The notes: a model not told the origin generated them from the letters alone. Shown: positions 40,811-51,139, counted from the first letter of the stretch. The stretch: 64,000 bases of DNA from Chromohalobacter canadensis (GCF_029544075.1 NZ_JAJQJH010000001.1:717021-781020), one strand, 5' to 3'. Numbers and translations are program-made.

Positions 40811-41029
40811 TCAGCGGGCGCGGTAGACGATGCGACCCTTGGAAAGATCGTACGGGGTCAGTTCGACCTTGACCTTGTCGCCGGTCAGAATGCGGATGTA
40901 GTTCTTGCGCATCTTGCCGGAGATGTGGGCCGTCACGACGTGCCCGTTTTCCAGTTCGACTCGGAACATGGTGTTGGGAAGGGTATCGACCACGACACCT
41001 TCCATTTCAATATGGTCTTCACGTGCCAT
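40811..41029 (-). CDS. infA: Translation initiation factor IF-1
   Basis: A 72-aa S1-like OB-fold protein that occupies the ribosomal A site during initiation. It begins [20 protein letters not shown] and ends [11 protein letters not shown], near identical to other gammaproteobacterial IF-1 proteins and of the same length. Convergent with clpA. A promoter candidate lies about 120 bp upstream. Confidence 0.97.
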   Translation of the reverse strand: MAREDHIEMEGVVVDTLPNTMFRVELENGHVVTAHISGKMRKNYIRILTGDKVKVELTPYDLSKGRIVYRAR

Positions 41030-41147
41030 ATTAGGCGTTTCCTCGTATTGCGTTGAAAGCTTCTTCGTAAGTGCGCCACGGTTTGCGTTGCCGTTGCCAG
41101 CACTAATTACCGACCGTGGTCAGCGTCGATTTTGAAGATAGCCCGAT

Positions 41148-41176
41148 ATTCTGCCGCATGCCGAGGGTTAAGGCAA
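41148..41176 (-). promoter_or_regulatory. Candidate promoter for infA
   Basis: On the minus strand TTGCCT (41171-41176) and CAGAAT (41148-41153) are separated by 17 bp. Transcription would start about 110 bp upstream of the infA ATG. Confidence 0.45.
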
Positions 41177-41186
41177 AAATCATGTG

Positions 41187-41209
41187 CATGATGTTACGCT
41201 GACATCATG
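41187..41209 (-). terminator. Hairpin overlapping the end of bpt
   Basis: CATGATGT (41187-41194) and ACATCATG (41202-41209) are perfect 8-bp inverted arms with a 7-base loop that overlap the bpt stop codon. On the minus strand a TTTTT tract follows after about 8 bases, so this may be a weak terminator for the aat-bpt transcript. Confidence 0.4.
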
Positions 41210-41960
41210 ATGAGGGAGTATCGGATAGGGGGATTCGACGCCGCCAATATCGGCCATCGAGGTATTCTAGAGGCTGAAAATCCTGCTTGTAGCGCATCTT
41301 GCGACACTGGCGAATCCAGTACCCGAGGTAGACGTGGGGGAGCTCGAGCCGACGCGCCAGCTCGATCTGATGGAGGATCGAGTAGGCGCCAAGAGAGCGG
41401 CGCTCGAATTCCGCCCCCGGGTCGAAGAAGGTGTAAATGGCCGACACGCCATGGCTCAGAAGATCCGTCGCCGCCACGGCAAGCAGTTGGCCCTCCAGAC
41501 GAAATTCGATCAAGCGTGCGTAAGGGTGATCCAGGGTCAGGAAGGTGCGGTATTGCTCGTGGCTGGGCGGGAACATGTCGCCATCGGCGTGGCGGGTGCG
41601 AATGTAACGTGCATAAAGCGCATAATGTTCTTCATGGAAAGCTGCCGGCCGTATGTGTGTTTCGAGGTCGGCATTACGTGACATCAGCTTGCGCTGCGTG
41701 CGAGAGGCCGCGAAGTCTTGCACCGGGATACGCACTGAAATGCAAGCCCGGCATCCCTCGCAGTGTGGGCGATAGAGATGGCGGCCACTGCGCCGAAAGC
41801 CCAGCAACGACAGCGCGTCGTAGACGCCTTGACCGGGCTGTTCCTGAGGGTCCAGAAATAGCGTGGTCGCCTCGCGGTCTGGTAGATAACTGCATCCATG
41901 CGGGACCGTGAGGAAGAAACGCAGATCTCGCGTGAGTTGGGACGGCGTGTTGCTGCTCAC
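41205..41960 (-). CDS. bpt: Leucyl/phenylalanyl-tRNA-dependent aspartate/glutamate leucyltransferase (Bpt)
   Basis: A 251-aa arginyl-transferase-family protein that attaches leucine to N-terminal Asp or Glu, creating an N-degron for ClpS-ClpAP. The conserved [33 protein letters not shown] and [14 protein letters not shown] segments match Bpt of Pseudomonas and Vibrio. GTG 41960 overlaps the aat stop (GTGA), giving the expected start. Together with aat, clpS and clpA this places the whole N-end-rule pathway within 5 kb. Confidence 0.92.
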   Translation of the reverse strand: MSSNTPSQLTRDLRFFLTVPHGCSYLPDREATTLFLDPQEQPGQGVYDALSLLGFRRSGRHLYRPHCEGCRACISVRIPVQDFAASRTQRKLMSRNADLETHIRPAAFHEEHYALYARYIRTRHADGDMFPPSHEQYRTFLTLDHPYARLIEFRLEGQLLAVAATDLLSHGVSAIYTFFDPGAEFERRSLGAYSILHQIELARRLELPHVYLGYWIRQCRKMRYKQDFQPLEYLDGRYWRRRIPLSDTPSS

Positions 41961-42688
41961 GTTGGCTTCGGCTCTTCGACTGGGAAATGATCGGGCGTAG
42001 AGGAAGACCACAGCATCGGTGATCCATGACTCTCCGCATATTGGTCAAGGTAGTCGATGAATGTTGAACGGGCGATGCTGCGTGCGCCAAGACTGGCCAG
42101 ATGGGGCGTATGCACCTGGCAGTCGATCAGTCGCCCGCCGTGTGCTGCCAGATGCCGTGCAAGATGCACCAGCGCCACTTTCGACGCATCGGCGACGCGG
42201 CTGAACATCGACTCGCCGAAGAACACGCCGCCCAGACCGATCCCGTAGAGACCGCCGACCAGCTCGCCATCGCGCCATACCTCCACCGAATGGGCAATGC
42301 CTTCGGCATGCAAGCGGCAGTAGGCGTGGCGCATCTCCGGGGTGATCCAGGTGCCTGTGTAGTCTTCGCGAGGGGCGGCGCAAGCGTCGATGACAGCGCT
42401 GAAAGCGTGGTCGAAGGTTACCGTGAAACCGGCGTTGCGCAGGCGCTTGGCGAGGCTGCGGCGCACGTGAATCTCGTCAGGAAACAACACCAGACGTGGG
42501 TCGGGACTCCACCACAGGATGGGTTCACCCGGTGCAAACCATGGGAATATGCCGCGTCGATAGGCGCAGCGCAACCAGTCCGGCGAAAGCTCGCCGCCGG
42601 CAGCAAGCAGCCCGTCGGGCTCGCGTAACGCTTGTTCGACGGGTGGGAAACCGACCCGGTGGGGAGGTAACCAAGGCAACATGGGCAT
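41957..42688 (-). CDS. aat: Leucyl/phenylalanyl-tRNA-protein transferase
   Basis: A 243-aa enzyme that adds Leu or Phe from aminoacyl-tRNA to N-terminal Lys or Arg, marking proteins for ClpAP. Motifs [24 protein letters not shown] and GESMFS, then [10 protein letters not shown] and HLASLGA match the family. ATG 42688 gives an E. coli-like N-terminus; the much longer open frame upstream overlaps the ftsK control region and is rejected. Divergent from ftsK. Confidence 0.95.
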   Translation of the reverse strand: MPMLPWLPPHRVGFPPVEQALREPDGLLAAGGELSPDWLRCAYRRGIFPWFAPGEPILWWSPDPRLVLFPDEIHVRRSLAKRLRNAGFTVTFDHAFSAVIDACAAPREDYTGTWITPEMRHAYCRLHAEGIAHSVEVWRDGELVGGLYGIGLGGVFFGESMFSRVADASKVALVHLARHLAAHGGRLIDCQVHTPHLASLGARSIARSTFIDYLDQYAESHGSPMLWSSSTPDHFPVEEPKPT

Positions 42689-42976
42689 GCGTCTCTGCTG
42701 ATATCGTTCAAGAGGGAGTTTCAGCGTACGCCAGGTATGGCATCGATAACTACCCGCTTCGCCTCCCAGCCGCGTGGCGTCGCCCTTTCGCGACAACGAG
42801 AGGTATGGTTTTTCCCCTGTGACGCAGCGCATGGGGTGGGTATGATGGCAAACCAGAAAAGCCCATCGGATGAGATGCGAGCCGTTTTTTCGTACGTGAA
42901 CGATAGTGGACGGCACGCGTCGGGTAGTGTCGGCAACATTAGGTATCGCCATACGTGGCGCAAGGGGGATGGCCAC

Positions 42977-45900
42977 TTGAGTGTCAATGGAAAACGCAAC
43001 GAGCGTGGACAAACAGCGTCCCAGGCCAAGGAGCAGGCGCGCCGAGTCGTAATGCATTTGCAGGGCGTGACGCGCGAAGGTGCGGCCATCGTGCTGCTTG
43101 CTATCTGTGTCTTTCTCCTGTTGTCGCTTTTCAGCTATGTGCCTGGCGACCCGGGCTGGTCACATAGTGGCCCCAATCAAACGATCAATAACTGGATGGG
43201 CCCCGTCGGGGCGTGGTTGTCGGATGTGTTGTATTCGCTATTCGGTGCTAGCGCCTTATGGTGGCCAGGCATGTTCGGCTTCGCGGCCTGGCGGATGCTG
43301 CGTGCACGGGAAGTGAACATCGCCTGGGACCCGACGGTGCTTTCGGTACGTACCAGCGGCCTGGTACTGCTATTGCTGAGCACGACCACCTTGGGGGCGC
43401 TGCATTTCTATCATCCCGACAGCGAACTGCCTTACGCGGCGGGTGGTATTCTCGGCGAAGGGCTGGTCGGTGCCCTGCAGCCCTTGCTCAACATGCAGGG
43501 CACCACACTGGTCTCGCTGGTGGCTTTCATGTGCGGTTTTACCCTGTTCACCGGCATGACCTGGCTGGCAGTCATGGATGAACTCGGGCGTGCCATGTAT
43601 CGCCTGCTGGCGTGGAGCATTGCCAAGTGGCGCGGGAGTCGGCAACGTCTCGCTCAGCGGCGTGATGCCTACGACGATGACGACATGGACGCCGCCGAGG
43701 GTGATTCGGCATTGGAGGAGGATGAGGCGCCAGCGGATGAGGAAAGACGCCCCTCGTGGTGGCAGCGCTGGCGGTCGTCAAGGCGCGCCCCTCAATTGGC
43801 GAGTGCAACGGCGGAGCCATCGTATGCGACGGCCAGTGAACGCCGTGTGGAACCATCTTTCGAGACTACCGATTTCGAGACTACCGAGCCCACGCTCGGA
43901 ACCTCGGCATGGCGCAATGACGGCAAGACCGATATCCCTTGGGATGTTCCCGAGCACACGCCTTCCGCCAAGCGCCCGGATGCCGCCTATACGGCTCGCC
44001 AGCGTGCCGATGACGAGCGGGCCAGTTCCGACGCCACCGAGACACCACAGCGCCATGCGACCACTTCCACAGCGCCGCAGGACAGGTCTCGCAACGAGCG
44101 TGGCGAAAGCGAGAAACCCCGCTCCACGGAATCTGTTTCTGAGGAGCTCAACGCATCGCCTCAGACGCCGTCCCAAGCGGATACGGGTTCTGAGGCCCCG
44201 ATGCGCGCCGACGTCACGCGACGGCGTATCCCCGAGCCCATTCCGGAGCCTCTGACCGCCGACGACGATGACGATGTACCGCTCGGCGATTGGGGCATCC
44301 AGGCCCGTCGCGACGATGATAACGTCAGAGTGACGTCCCCCGACACGCCAGCGCGCGAGCCGGATGATGCTTCGACGACGGCGTCCGAGGATGCCGCGCC
44401 GCCGGCACCCGCGCCCGAGGCGCCATCGGCGTCGCCGCGTCCTCGTATCAGCTGGGACGACGAAGCCCCAGAAGGTCGCTCATCGGCGCCTGCCCCGGCG
44501 CACTCCGAGCCCGAGGTGCCGGACGCGCCGGAGGCACATCCTGCGGATGAGCCGCCCTCAGCGCCACGTGGCCAGGTGGAAAGCGCTCCCGGGGAAACGC
44601 CCGACGTACGCGCCGCCGAGCCGTCGCCGAGCGAGCCGGTAGCCGATGACGAGGCGCCGGCGTTGTGGACGGTGGAACACCTGCAAAACCAGCGTCCTGA
44701 GACCGTGCCATCGACCGAGCCTGAAGGGGCGTTGCCGACGTTGCGGTTGTTGACGCCCACCGGCGAACAAAAGCCCAACTATACCGATGAGCAGTTGGCC
44801 GATATGGCTGAGCTGCTGGAAACGCGGCTGCGTGAATACGGCGTCAAGGCCGAGGTCGTCGATACCTGGCCGGGCCCGGTCATCACCCGTTTCGAGATCA
44901 AGCCCGCCGCCGGGGTCAAGGTCTCCAAGATCAGCAACCTGTCGAAGGATTTGGCGCGTTCGCTGATGGTCAAGAGCGTGCGCGTGGTGGAGATCATTCC
45001 TGGGCGTCCCACGGTGGGGATCGAGATTCCCAATCCCAATCGCGCCATGATCCGGTTACGCGAAGTGCTCGATTCGGATGTCTATCAGCAAGCCGAGTCG
45101 CCGCTCACCATGGGGCTGGGTCAGGACATCGGCGGTAATCCGGTGGTCGCCAATCTCAACAAGATGCCACACCTGCTGGTGGCCGGTACCACAGGGTCGG
45201 GCAAGTCGGTGGGCGTCAATGCCATGCTCATATCGATGCTTCTCAAGGCGACCCCGGATGAAGTGCGCATGATCATGGTCGACCCCAAGATGCTGGAACT
45301 GTCGGTCTACGATGGCATTCCGCATCTGCTGGCGCCGGTGGTCACTGACATGAAAGAAGCCGCCAATGCGTTGCGCTGGTGCGTGGCCGAAATGGAGCGG
45401 CGCTACAAGCTGATGGCGGCGATGGGCGTACGCAATTTGGCGGGCTTCAATGCCAAGCTCGACGAGGCCGAGCGCCACGGCGCCCAGGTCGCCGATCCGC
45501 TATGGGAGCCGCAGCCGTGGGAGATGCATCAGCAGCCACCGGTGCTTGAGAAGTTGCCATACATCGTGGTGGTGATCGACGAATTCGCCGACATGTTCAT
45601 GATCGTCGGCAAGAAGGTCGAAGAGCTGATCGCGCGTCTGGCGCAAAAGGCCCGCGCGGCGGGGATTCACTTGATCCTTGCCACTCAGCGTCCCTCGGTC
45701 GACGTGGTTACTGGCCTGATCAAGGCCAACATTCCCACGCGCATGGCGTTTCAGGTGTCCTCCAGGGTGGATTCGCGCACCATCCTCGACCAGGGCGGTG
45801 CCGAGAACTTGCTGGGGCACGGCGATATGCTTTATCTGCCGGCAGGGGCCGGTATGCCCACCCGTGTGCACGGGGCCTTCGTCGACGATGACGAAGTTCA

Positions 45901-46231
45901 TCGCATCGTCGAGGACTGGAAGCGGCGCGGTGAACCTGAATACGTCGATGAAATCCTCTCGGGGGGAGTCTCGGCCGATGCCTTGGCAGGTCTCGAGTCG
46001 GAAGGTGCTGAAAGCAACGACCCCGAGCGGGACGCGCTCTACGATGAAGCCGTGCAGTTCGTCACCGAGTCACGTCGTGCCTCGATCTCGGCGGTCCAGC
46101 GTCGTTTCAAGATCGGCTATAACCGGGCAGCGCGCCTGGTCGAGACCATGGAGTCGGCGGGTGTCGTATCGTCGATGGGCACCAATGGGGCTCGCGAAGT
46201 GCTGGCATCGCCGCCCGCTGCCGATCATTGA
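42977..46231 (+). CDS. ftsK: DNA translocase FtsK
   Basis: Septum-anchored motor that pumps DNA and activates XerCD at dif. From TTG 42977 the protein is 1084 aa. Four transmembrane helices lie near residues 30-190, then an acidic, Pro/Ala-rich linker of roughly 340 residues, then the RecA-like motor with Walker A GTTGSGKS near residue 736, [10 protein letters not shown], and the C-terminal gamma winged helix ([21 protein letters not shown]) that reads KOPS. The start is uncertain: TTG 42977 has AGGGGG upstream, whereas ATG codons at 42737 and 42842 would add sequence that does not look like protein, and ATG 43052 would be shorter. Confidence 0.93.
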   Translation: MSVNGKRNERGQTASQAKEQARRVVMHLQGVTREGAAIVLLAICVFLLLSLFSYVPGDPGWSHSGPNQTINNWMGPVGAWLSDVLYSLFGASALWWPGMFGFAAWRMLRAREVNIAWDPTVLSVRTSGLVLLLLSTTTLGALHFYHPDSELPYAAGGILGEGLVGALQPLLNMQGTTLVSLVAFMCGFTLFTGMTWLAVMDELGRAMYRLLAWSIAKWRGSRQRLAQRRDAYDDDDMDAAEGDSALEEDEAPADEERRPSWWQRWRSSRRAPQLASATAEPSYATASERRVEPSFETTDFETTEPTLGTSAWRNDGKTDIPWDVPEHTPSAKRPDAAYTARQRADDERASSDATETPQRHATTSTAPQDRSRNERGESEKPRSTESVSEELNASPQTPSQADTGSEAPMRADVTRRRIPEPIPEPLTADDDDDVPLGDWGIQARRDDDNVRVTSPDTPAREPDDASTTASEDAAPPAPAPEAPSASPRPRISWDDEAPEGRSSAPAPAHSEPEVPDAPEAHPADEPPSAPRGQVESAPGETPDVRAAEPSPSEPVADDEAPALWTVEHLQNQRPETVPSTEPEGALPTLRLLTPTGEQKPNYTDEQLADMAELLETRLREYGVKAEVVDTWPGPVITRFEIKPAAGVKVSKISNLSKDLARSLMVKSVRVVEIIPGRPTVGIEIPNPNRAMIRLREVLDSDVYQQAESPLTMGLGQDIGGNPVVANLNKMPHLLVAGTTGSGKSVGVNAMLISMLLKATPDEVRMIMVDPKMLELSVYDGIPHLLAPVVTDMKEAANALRWCVAEMERRYKLMAAMGVRNLAGFNAKLDEAERHGAQVADPLWEPQPWEMHQQPPVLEKLPYIVVVIDEFADMFMIVGKKVEELIARLAQKARAAGIHLILATQRPSVDVVTGLIKANIPTRMAFQVSSRVDSRTILDQGGAENLLGHGDMLYLPAGAGMPTRVHGAFVDDDEVHRIVEDWKRRGEPEYVDEILSGGVSADALAGLESEGAESNDPERDALYDEAVQFVTESRRASISAVQRRFKIGYNRAARLVETMESAGVVSSMGTNGAREVLASPPAADH

Positions 46232-46358
46232 GTGCGCAAGCATCCCGAGAGGCTAGTGAAAAGTGCAAAGACGGTGGACGTTACCTCGTGTGGCGCAACT
46301 TTTTCGCCCGAGGTGGCGTCACACCGTGTCATGCAGGATGAGTAAACAAGGAGTGGTA

Positions 46359-46985
46359 ATGAGAACATTCAAGCTGGCCCTGGCCCTGGGCGCGGCACTC
46401 GCGTTGCCGAGTATGGCGCAAGCGGATGGCGTGGAGCGTTTGACGAATTTGTTGGAGCCGCTGGAAAGCTATTCGGCGGATTTCGAACAGCAGATCCTCG
46501 ATGGTAGCGGCCAGCGTCTGCAGAAGGTCGAAGGCCACATGTGGTTGTCCCGCCCCGGCCAGTTTCACTGGGAAGTCGACGCGCCGTACCAGCAGGTCGT
46601 GGTTTCGGATGGCGATAAGGTGTATCTCTACGACCCCGACCTGCAACAGGTCAGTGTTCGCCCGCTCGATACACGGGTGACGCATACGCCGGCGTTGTTG
46701 CTATCGGGAAGCGCCGAGGCCCTGACCGAGAACTACGAGGTGACAAGCAGCGAGGAATCCGGCATCGAGACCTTCACGCTCATACCGAAGTCGCCCGACA
46801 CGTTGTTCGAGAGTCTCGAGCTTACCTTCGAGGATGACCGCCTGGAGGGCTTGCAGATGGAAGACAGTACGGGGCAGCGTACCGCGATCAACTTCGATGA
46901 CATCGAGGTCAACGGAGACATTTCGGAATCGCGTTTCGAATTCGAGATTCCCGACGGGGCGGACGTCATCCGCGAAGGCGGTTGA
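46359..46985 (+). CDS. lolA: Outer-membrane lipoprotein carrier protein LolA
   Basis: Periplasmic chaperone that carries lipoproteins from LolCDE to LolB. The 208-aa precursor has a signal peptide cleaved after residue 22 (MAQA). The mature part shows LESYSADFEQQ and the sheet-rich pattern VEGHMWLSRPGQFHWEVDAPY, ending with SRFEFEIPDGADVI. AAGGAG precedes ATG 46359. It follows ftsK by 127 bp, an order conserved in gammaproteobacteria. Confidence 0.94.
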   Translation: MRTFKLALALGAALALPSMAQADGVERLTNLLEPLESYSADFEQQILDGSGQRLQKVEGHMWLSRPGQFHWEVDAPYQQVVVSDGDKVYLYDPDLQQVSVRPLDTRVTHTPALLLSGSAEALTENYEVTSSEESGIETFTLIPKSPDTLFESLELTFEDDRLEGLQMEDSTGQRTAINFDDIEVNGDISESRFEFEIPDGADVIREGG

Positions 46986-47003
46986 CCGACGTCGTTTACT
47001 GAC

Positions 47004-47037
47004 ACGCCAGGTCCGCGTGGCCTGGCGTTTTGCGTTT
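47004..47037 (+). terminator. Intrinsic terminator after lolA
   Basis: ACGCCAGG / CCTGGCGT (47004-47011, 47021-47028) with a short inner pairing and two T-runs directly downstream. Confidence 0.85.
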
Positions 47038-47097
47038 TATAGCACGCTTGCCGAGAGTTCTCGAGGCAGGCGAGTATCAAGACGAGGAGGAAGTGCC

Positions 47098-47403
47098 ATG
47101 CATGTCATCGTCGATTTATGCGTCGTGCCGCTGGGCGTGGGTGTTTCGGTGGGGGAACACGTCGCGGCTTGCCAGCGCGTTATCGAGGCCTCGGGGCTCG
47201 AGTACCGCATGCACGCCTACGGCACCAACATCGAGGGCCCGTGGGACGACGTGATGGCGGTGGTCAAGGCTTGTCATCAGCGCGTGCACGAGATGGGCGC
47301 GCCGCGCATTACCACCACGCTGAAGTTGGGCACGCGCACCGATCGTGAGCAACACATGGATGACAAGGTGGCCAGCGTCGAGCGTCACCTGCAGTCGCCT
47401 TGA
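47098..47403 (+). CDS. MTH1187-family thiamine-binding protein
   Basis: A 101-aa protein of the DUF77/thiamine-binding family, a ferredoxin-like fold with a repeated beta-alpha-beta unit. VDLCVVPLGVGVSVGEHVA at the start and YGTNIEGPWDDVMAVVKACH in the middle are typical. Family members bind thiamine or thiamine precursors in crystal structures, but their role in cells is not clear. GAGGAGG precedes the ATG. It is transcribed alone, after the lolA terminator, and is convergent with argP. Confidence 0.85.
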   Translation: MHVIVDLCVVPLGVGVSVGEHVAACQRVIEASGLEYRMHAYGTNIEGPWDDVMAVVKACHQRVHEMGAPRITTTLKLGTRTDREQHMDDKVASVERHLQSP

Positions 47404-47423
47404 CTCTGGCCCATGAGACGCGT

Positions 47424-48332
47424 CTAGAGCAGTGGCTGAGACTCTGGCGAGGGCGGCATGAGCCAGGCGCTGCTCATGTCGAGCAGGTGGGCGGTCAAGG
47501 CGTCCAGTGTGTCGCCGCCGTGACGCCAGTGATGCCAGTACAACGGCACATCGATGTAGCTGTCCGCGTCGAGGTCGACCAGACGCCCCTCACGTAGTTC
47601 GCGCTCCACCTGCCGTTCGGGAATCAATCCGTAGCCCATGCCGGCTAGGGCCAGGTGTACGAAGCCTTCCGAGGACGGGCACAGATGGTGCGGAAAGGAT
47701 TCCTTATAGGCCCGCATCTCCAGATAACGATGCTGAAGGCGGTCATCGGGCCCAAACACGATGGCCGGCGCCTTGCGCAAGGCATCGTGCGTCAGACCTT
47801 CACTGAAATGGCGTGAAACATAGCCAGGGCTGGCGATGGCGCGGTAGCGCATGCTACCCAAGGCGTGCGCACGGGCGCCCTGCACGGGGCGTGGCGTGGC
47901 ACAGATGCAGCCGGCAACCTCACCATCGCGCATGCGCTTGAGCGCGACGTCCTGATCCTCGACGATCAAATCCAATAAAACGCCTTGGCGCCGACAGAAG
48001 TCGCCGGTGGTCGGCGACCACCAGGTGGCCAGGCTGTCGGCGTTGATGGCGAGGCGCAGGCGTTGTTCGCGTTCACCAAGTGCCGGGATTTTATCGAGCA
48101 GGTCATGCTCGAGAAGCCGAACCTGCTGCACATGATTGAGTAGCCGTCGACCCAGAGGGGTCGGGGATAGCTTGGGCGTGCGTACCAGCACCGGTTGGCC
48201 GAGGCGCGCTTCGAGCAACTTGATGCGTTGCGAGACGGCCGACTGGGTAAGCCCCAGGTGATGTGCACCGCGTTCGAAGCCTCCTTGGTCGACCACGACG
48301 GCCAGTGCTTCGAGAAGTTTGTAATCGAGCAT
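47424..48332 (-). CDS. argP: LysR-type regulator ArgP
   Basis: A 302-aa LysR regulator (also called IciA) that in E. coli activates argO in response to arginine and represses with lysine. The N-terminal helix-turn-helix LDYKLLEALAVVVDQGGFERGAHHLGLTQSAVSQRIKLLE is nearly the E. coli sequence. It is divergent from argO, the classic arrangement. Confidence 0.93.
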   Translation of the reverse strand: MLDYKLLEALAVVVDQGGFERGAHHLGLTQSAVSQRIKLLEARLGQPVLVRTPKLSPTPLGRRLLNHVQQVRLLEHDLLDKIPALGEREQRLRLAINADSLATWWSPTTGDFCRRQGVLLDLIVEDQDVALKRMRDGEVAGCICATPRPVQGARAHALGSMRYRAIASPGYVSRHFSEGLTHDALRKAPAIVFGPDDRLQHRYLEMRAYKESFPHHLCPSSEGFVHLALAGMGYGLIPERQVERELREGRLVDLDADSYIDVPLYWHHWRHGGDTLDALTAHLLDMSSAWLMPPSPESQPLL

Positions 48333-48441
48333 CAGTAAACGTTATCACCCATTCCTTGAATTAATTTAACTTATTTATGTAGTCAAGCGTATTCTGCGTC
48401 ACTTATCAACGTATCCCGGTTGAAAAGGGAGGGAATCGGAT
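48333..48441. promoter_or_regulatory. argP-argO divergent control region
   Basis: A 109-bp, AT-rich gap compared with the surrounding DNA, including TTGAATTAATTTAAC and a second AT-rich stretch. It should hold the ArgP site and both promoters. The exact operator could not be fixed by eye. Confidence 0.5.
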
Positions 48442-49053
48442 ATGTGGGGCTCCTGGCTCAATGGCCTGTTCGTGGGGGCGGGTTTGATCATTGCCATCGG
48501 TGCGCAGAATGCTTTCGTGCTGCAACGTGGACTGACGAATGAATATCCCTGGTGGGTGGCGATCGTCTGTGCGTTGTGTGATCTGATGCTGATAGGTGCG
48601 GGTGTGCTGGGGCTGGGGGCCTTGTTGGCGTCGCATGCGGGGCTCATGCAGATGGCACGTTGGGGCGGCGTGGCGTTCTTGAGTTGGCAGGCATGGCAAG
48701 CCTGGCAGCGTGTACGTCGTCCTGCCTCGCTCAAGGCCGGTGGTGAGACACGGCCTCGTCTGTGGGGTGTGTTGATGGCGACGCTGGCCGTGACCTTGCT
48801 CAACCCGCATGTGTATCTGGATACGGTGATCATGCTCGGTGCTATCGGTGCCCAGCAAGCCGCGCCAGAAGCCTTCGTGATCGGTGCGGCCATGGCGTCG
48901 TTGGGGTGGTTCTTCGGGCTGGTGGGCGGCGCGAGCTGGTTGGCACCGCGTCTGGCCAATCCGCGTGCCTGGCAGGTCATCGAGGGCGGGATCTGCGCCA
49001 TACTGTTATTGGTGGCATGGCAACTGGCCACGGCGCCATTGGGAGCTGCCTGA
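48442..49053 (+). CDS. argO: Arginine/lysine exporter ArgO (LysE family)
   Basis: A 203-aa inner-membrane exporter with about six hydrophobic segments. Conserved LysE residues occur in GLIIAIGAQNAFVLQRGL near the N-terminus and in LLNPHVYLDTVIMLG in the middle. It exports arginine (and canavanine) when these are in excess. Expression is expected to depend on ArgP, encoded divergently. Confidence 0.92.
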   Translation: MWGSWLNGLFVGAGLIIAIGAQNAFVLQRGLTNEYPWWVAIVCALCDLMLIGAGVLGLGALLASHAGLMQMARWGGVAFLSWQAWQAWQRVRRPASLKAGGETRPRLWGVLMATLAVTLLNPHVYLDTVIMLGAIGAQQAAPEAFVIGAAMASLGWFFGLVGGASWLAPRLANPRAWQVIEGGICAILLLVAWQLATAPLGAA

Positions 49054-49080
49054 GCTTACCACCAATGGTGCTCAAGAGAT

Positions 49081-49136
49081 TCAAACAAACGCTTGACTTG
49101 GTGATTGTCGGCGCTTAATTTCAAACGAATGTTTGA
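49081..49136 (+). promoter_or_regulatory. Promoter flanked by two PsrA-like operators
   Basis: TCAAACAAACGCTTGA (49081-49096) and TCAAACGAATGTTTGA (49121-49136) resemble the PsrA consensus (G/C)AAAC-N2-4-GTTT(G/C); the second is a perfect palindrome. The first overlaps a -35 element TTGACT (49093-49098) and the second covers the region after the -10 near 49114-49121. This layout suits a TetR-type repressor that blocks RNA polymerase until long-chain acyl-CoA or fatty acid is present. Confidence 0.65.
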
Positions 49137-49177
49137 TGTCCTCGGGACACCTGCCCGTACCGTTCAGGAGCTTCAAT

Positions 49178-50989
49178 ATGCCCAGTTATCAGGCGCCGCT
49201 ACGCGATTTTCGTTTCGTGATGGACGAGGTTCTCGATTACCCCCGTCATTATGCCCAATTGCCTCAGGCTGAAGAGGTCACTCCAGATGTGGTAAGCGCG
49301 ATTCTGGAAGAAGGCGCACGCTTCACGCGCGAGGTGTTACTGCCGCTCAACCGAACCGGTGACGAGCAAGGGTGTCGACTCGAAGGTGGCGAGGTGCTGA
49401 CGCCTTCGGGATTCAAGGAAGCCTATGCCCAGTACGTGGAAGGCGGCTGGCCGAGTCTATCCGGCGATACGGCCTATCACGGGCAAGGGTTGCCGACGTC
49501 GCTTGGCATGATGCTCTCGGAGATGGTGTGTTCGAGCAATCTGGCGTGGGGCATGTACCCGGGACTTTCCCAGGGCGCCGCCGATGCGCTTCGCCATCAT
49601 GGTAGCGATGGGCAGAAAGCGCAGTATCTGACCAAGCTCAATGACGGCACCTGGACGGGCTCCATGTGTCTGACCGAGCCGCAATGCGGCACCGACCTTG
49701 GCCTGATCAAGACCCGAGCGCGTCCTGACGAGGCGGGTGGTTATCTCATCACCGGGACCAAAATCTTCATCTCCGCGGGCGAGCATGATCTGGCCGAGAA
49801 CATCGTGCACCTGGTCCTGGCCAAACTGCCCGATGCACCGGAGGGTACCAAGGGGATTTCCCTATTCGTGGTGCCCAAGTATCTGCCCGATGCCGAAGGC
49901 GAAGCCGGTGAACGCAATGCCGTCAGCTGCGGTGCCCTGGAGCACAAGATGGGCATTCACGGTAATGCCACTTGCGTGATGAACTTCGATGGCGCGCGGG
50001 GGTATCTCGTTGGCGAACCCCACAAGGGGCTGGCCTGTATGTTCACCATGATGAACGTGGCGCGTATCGGTGTCGGCATCCAGGGGCTGGGGCTGATGGA
50101 GGTGAGCTTTCAGAATGCCTTGGCCTACGCCCGTGATCGTCTGCAGATGCGTGCCCTGTCCGGTGCGCAGGAAGCTGACAAGCCAGCCGATCCGATCATC
50201 TCGCATCCCGATGTACGCCGCATGTTGCTGACCCAGAAGGCGCTGGCCGAGGGCGGGCGCATGCTGGTGCTGCATGCCGCGCAACTCGCGGATCGCGTCG
50301 AATGCGTGACCTCCGACGCCGAGCGGGAAGCGGCCGAAACCGAGCTGGGCTTGCTGACGCCCATCGTCAAGGCGTTCTTGACCGAGGTGGGTTTCGAGGC
50401 CACCAATGAAGGCGTGCAGGTCTTTGGGGGGCACGGCTACATCCGCGAATGGGGCATGGAGCAGTACGTGCGAGATGCCCGCATTACACGCCTCTACGAA
50501 GGCACTACGGGTATCCAGGCGCTGGATCTATTGGGCCGCAAAGTGCTGATGAGCCAGGGTGAGGCACTCAAACCCTTCACCAAGCAGATTCACAAGTTCT
50601 GCCAGGCCCACGAAGGCGATGCCGCCATGGCGGAGTTCGTCACGCCCTTGGCGAAGCTCAATGCAGAATGGGGCGAGATCACCATGGCGGTGGGCATGAA
50701 GGCCATGCAGGATCGCGAAGAAGTGGGCGCCGCGAGTGTCGATTACCTGATGTATTCCGGCTACGTCACCCTGGCGTTTTTCTGGGCCCGCGCGGCGCAG
50801 GCGGCGCATCAAGCCCTGGCCGGTAACCCCGACGACGCGGCGTTCTACCGTGCCAAGCTCGATACCGCTCGCTTCTATTATCAGCGTTTGCTGCCGCGTA
50901 CCCGCGCGCATGCCGAGATGATCCGTGCCGGTGGAGAGTCGTTGATGGCCATGCAGGCTGAGGACTTCGGGCACGGTTTCGCCATTTGA
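49178..50989 (+). CDS. Acyl-CoA dehydrogenase (FadE/DmdC-like, ~600 aa)
   Basis: FAD-dependent enzyme for the first step of fatty acid beta-oxidation. The 603-aa product belongs to the long subfamily with a C-terminal extension beyond the usual ~380 aa. FAD and substrate motifs include CLTEPQCGTDLG, TGTKIFISAGEHDL and the C-terminal catalytic Glu region YVRDARITRLYEGTTGIQALDLLGRK. CAGGAG precedes ATG 49178. The two PsrA-like sites at its promoter support a fatty-acid role. Related proteins act on 3-methylmercaptopropionyl-CoA, so the exact chain preference is open. Confidence 0.88.
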   Translation: MPSYQAPLRDFRFVMDEVLDYPRHYAQLPQAEEVTPDVVSAILEEGARFTREVLLPLNRTGDEQGCRLEGGEVLTPSGFKEAYAQYVEGGWPSLSGDTAYHGQGLPTSLGMMLSEMVCSSNLAWGMYPGLSQGAADALRHHGSDGQKAQYLTKLNDGTWTGSMCLTEPQCGTDLGLIKTRARPDEAGGYLITGTKIFISAGEHDLAENIVHLVLAKLPDAPEGTKGISLFVVPKYLPDAEGEAGERNAVSCGALEHKMGIHGNATCVMNFDGARGYLVGEPHKGLACMFTMMNVARIGVGIQGLGLMEVSFQNALAYARDRLQMRALSGAQEADKPADPIISHPDVRRMLLTQKALAEGGRMLVLHAAQLADRVECVTSDAEREAAETELGLLTPIVKAFLTEVGFEATNEGVQVFGGHGYIREWGMEQYVRDARITRLYEGTTGIQALDLLGRKVLMSQGEALKPFTKQIHKFCQAHEGDAAMAEFVTPLAKLNAEWGEITMAVGMKAMQDREEVGAASVDYLMYSGYVTLAFFWARAAQAAHQALAGNPDDAAFYRAKLDTARFYYQRLLPRTRAHAEMIRAGGESLMAMQAEDFGHGFAI

Positions 50990-51023
50990 TCGTGGCTCGG
51001 GCCCGCATACCTGAATGATGCTT

Positions 51024-51054
51024 GGCGGACCGTTTCGAGGTCCGCCTTGTTTGT
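51024..51054 (+). terminator. Intrinsic terminator after the acyl-CoA dehydrogenase
   Basis: GGCGGACC / GGTCCGCC (51024-51031, 51039-51046) with a 7-base loop and a T-rich tail. Confidence 0.8.
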
Positions 51055-51139
51055 CTCTAGCGGTGGGGGCTGGCGTTTGTGCAAGTACCCCCTGCCAGGC
51101 AGAATAGGGCCTTGGTTTCGTCAAGGATGCGAACGCACC

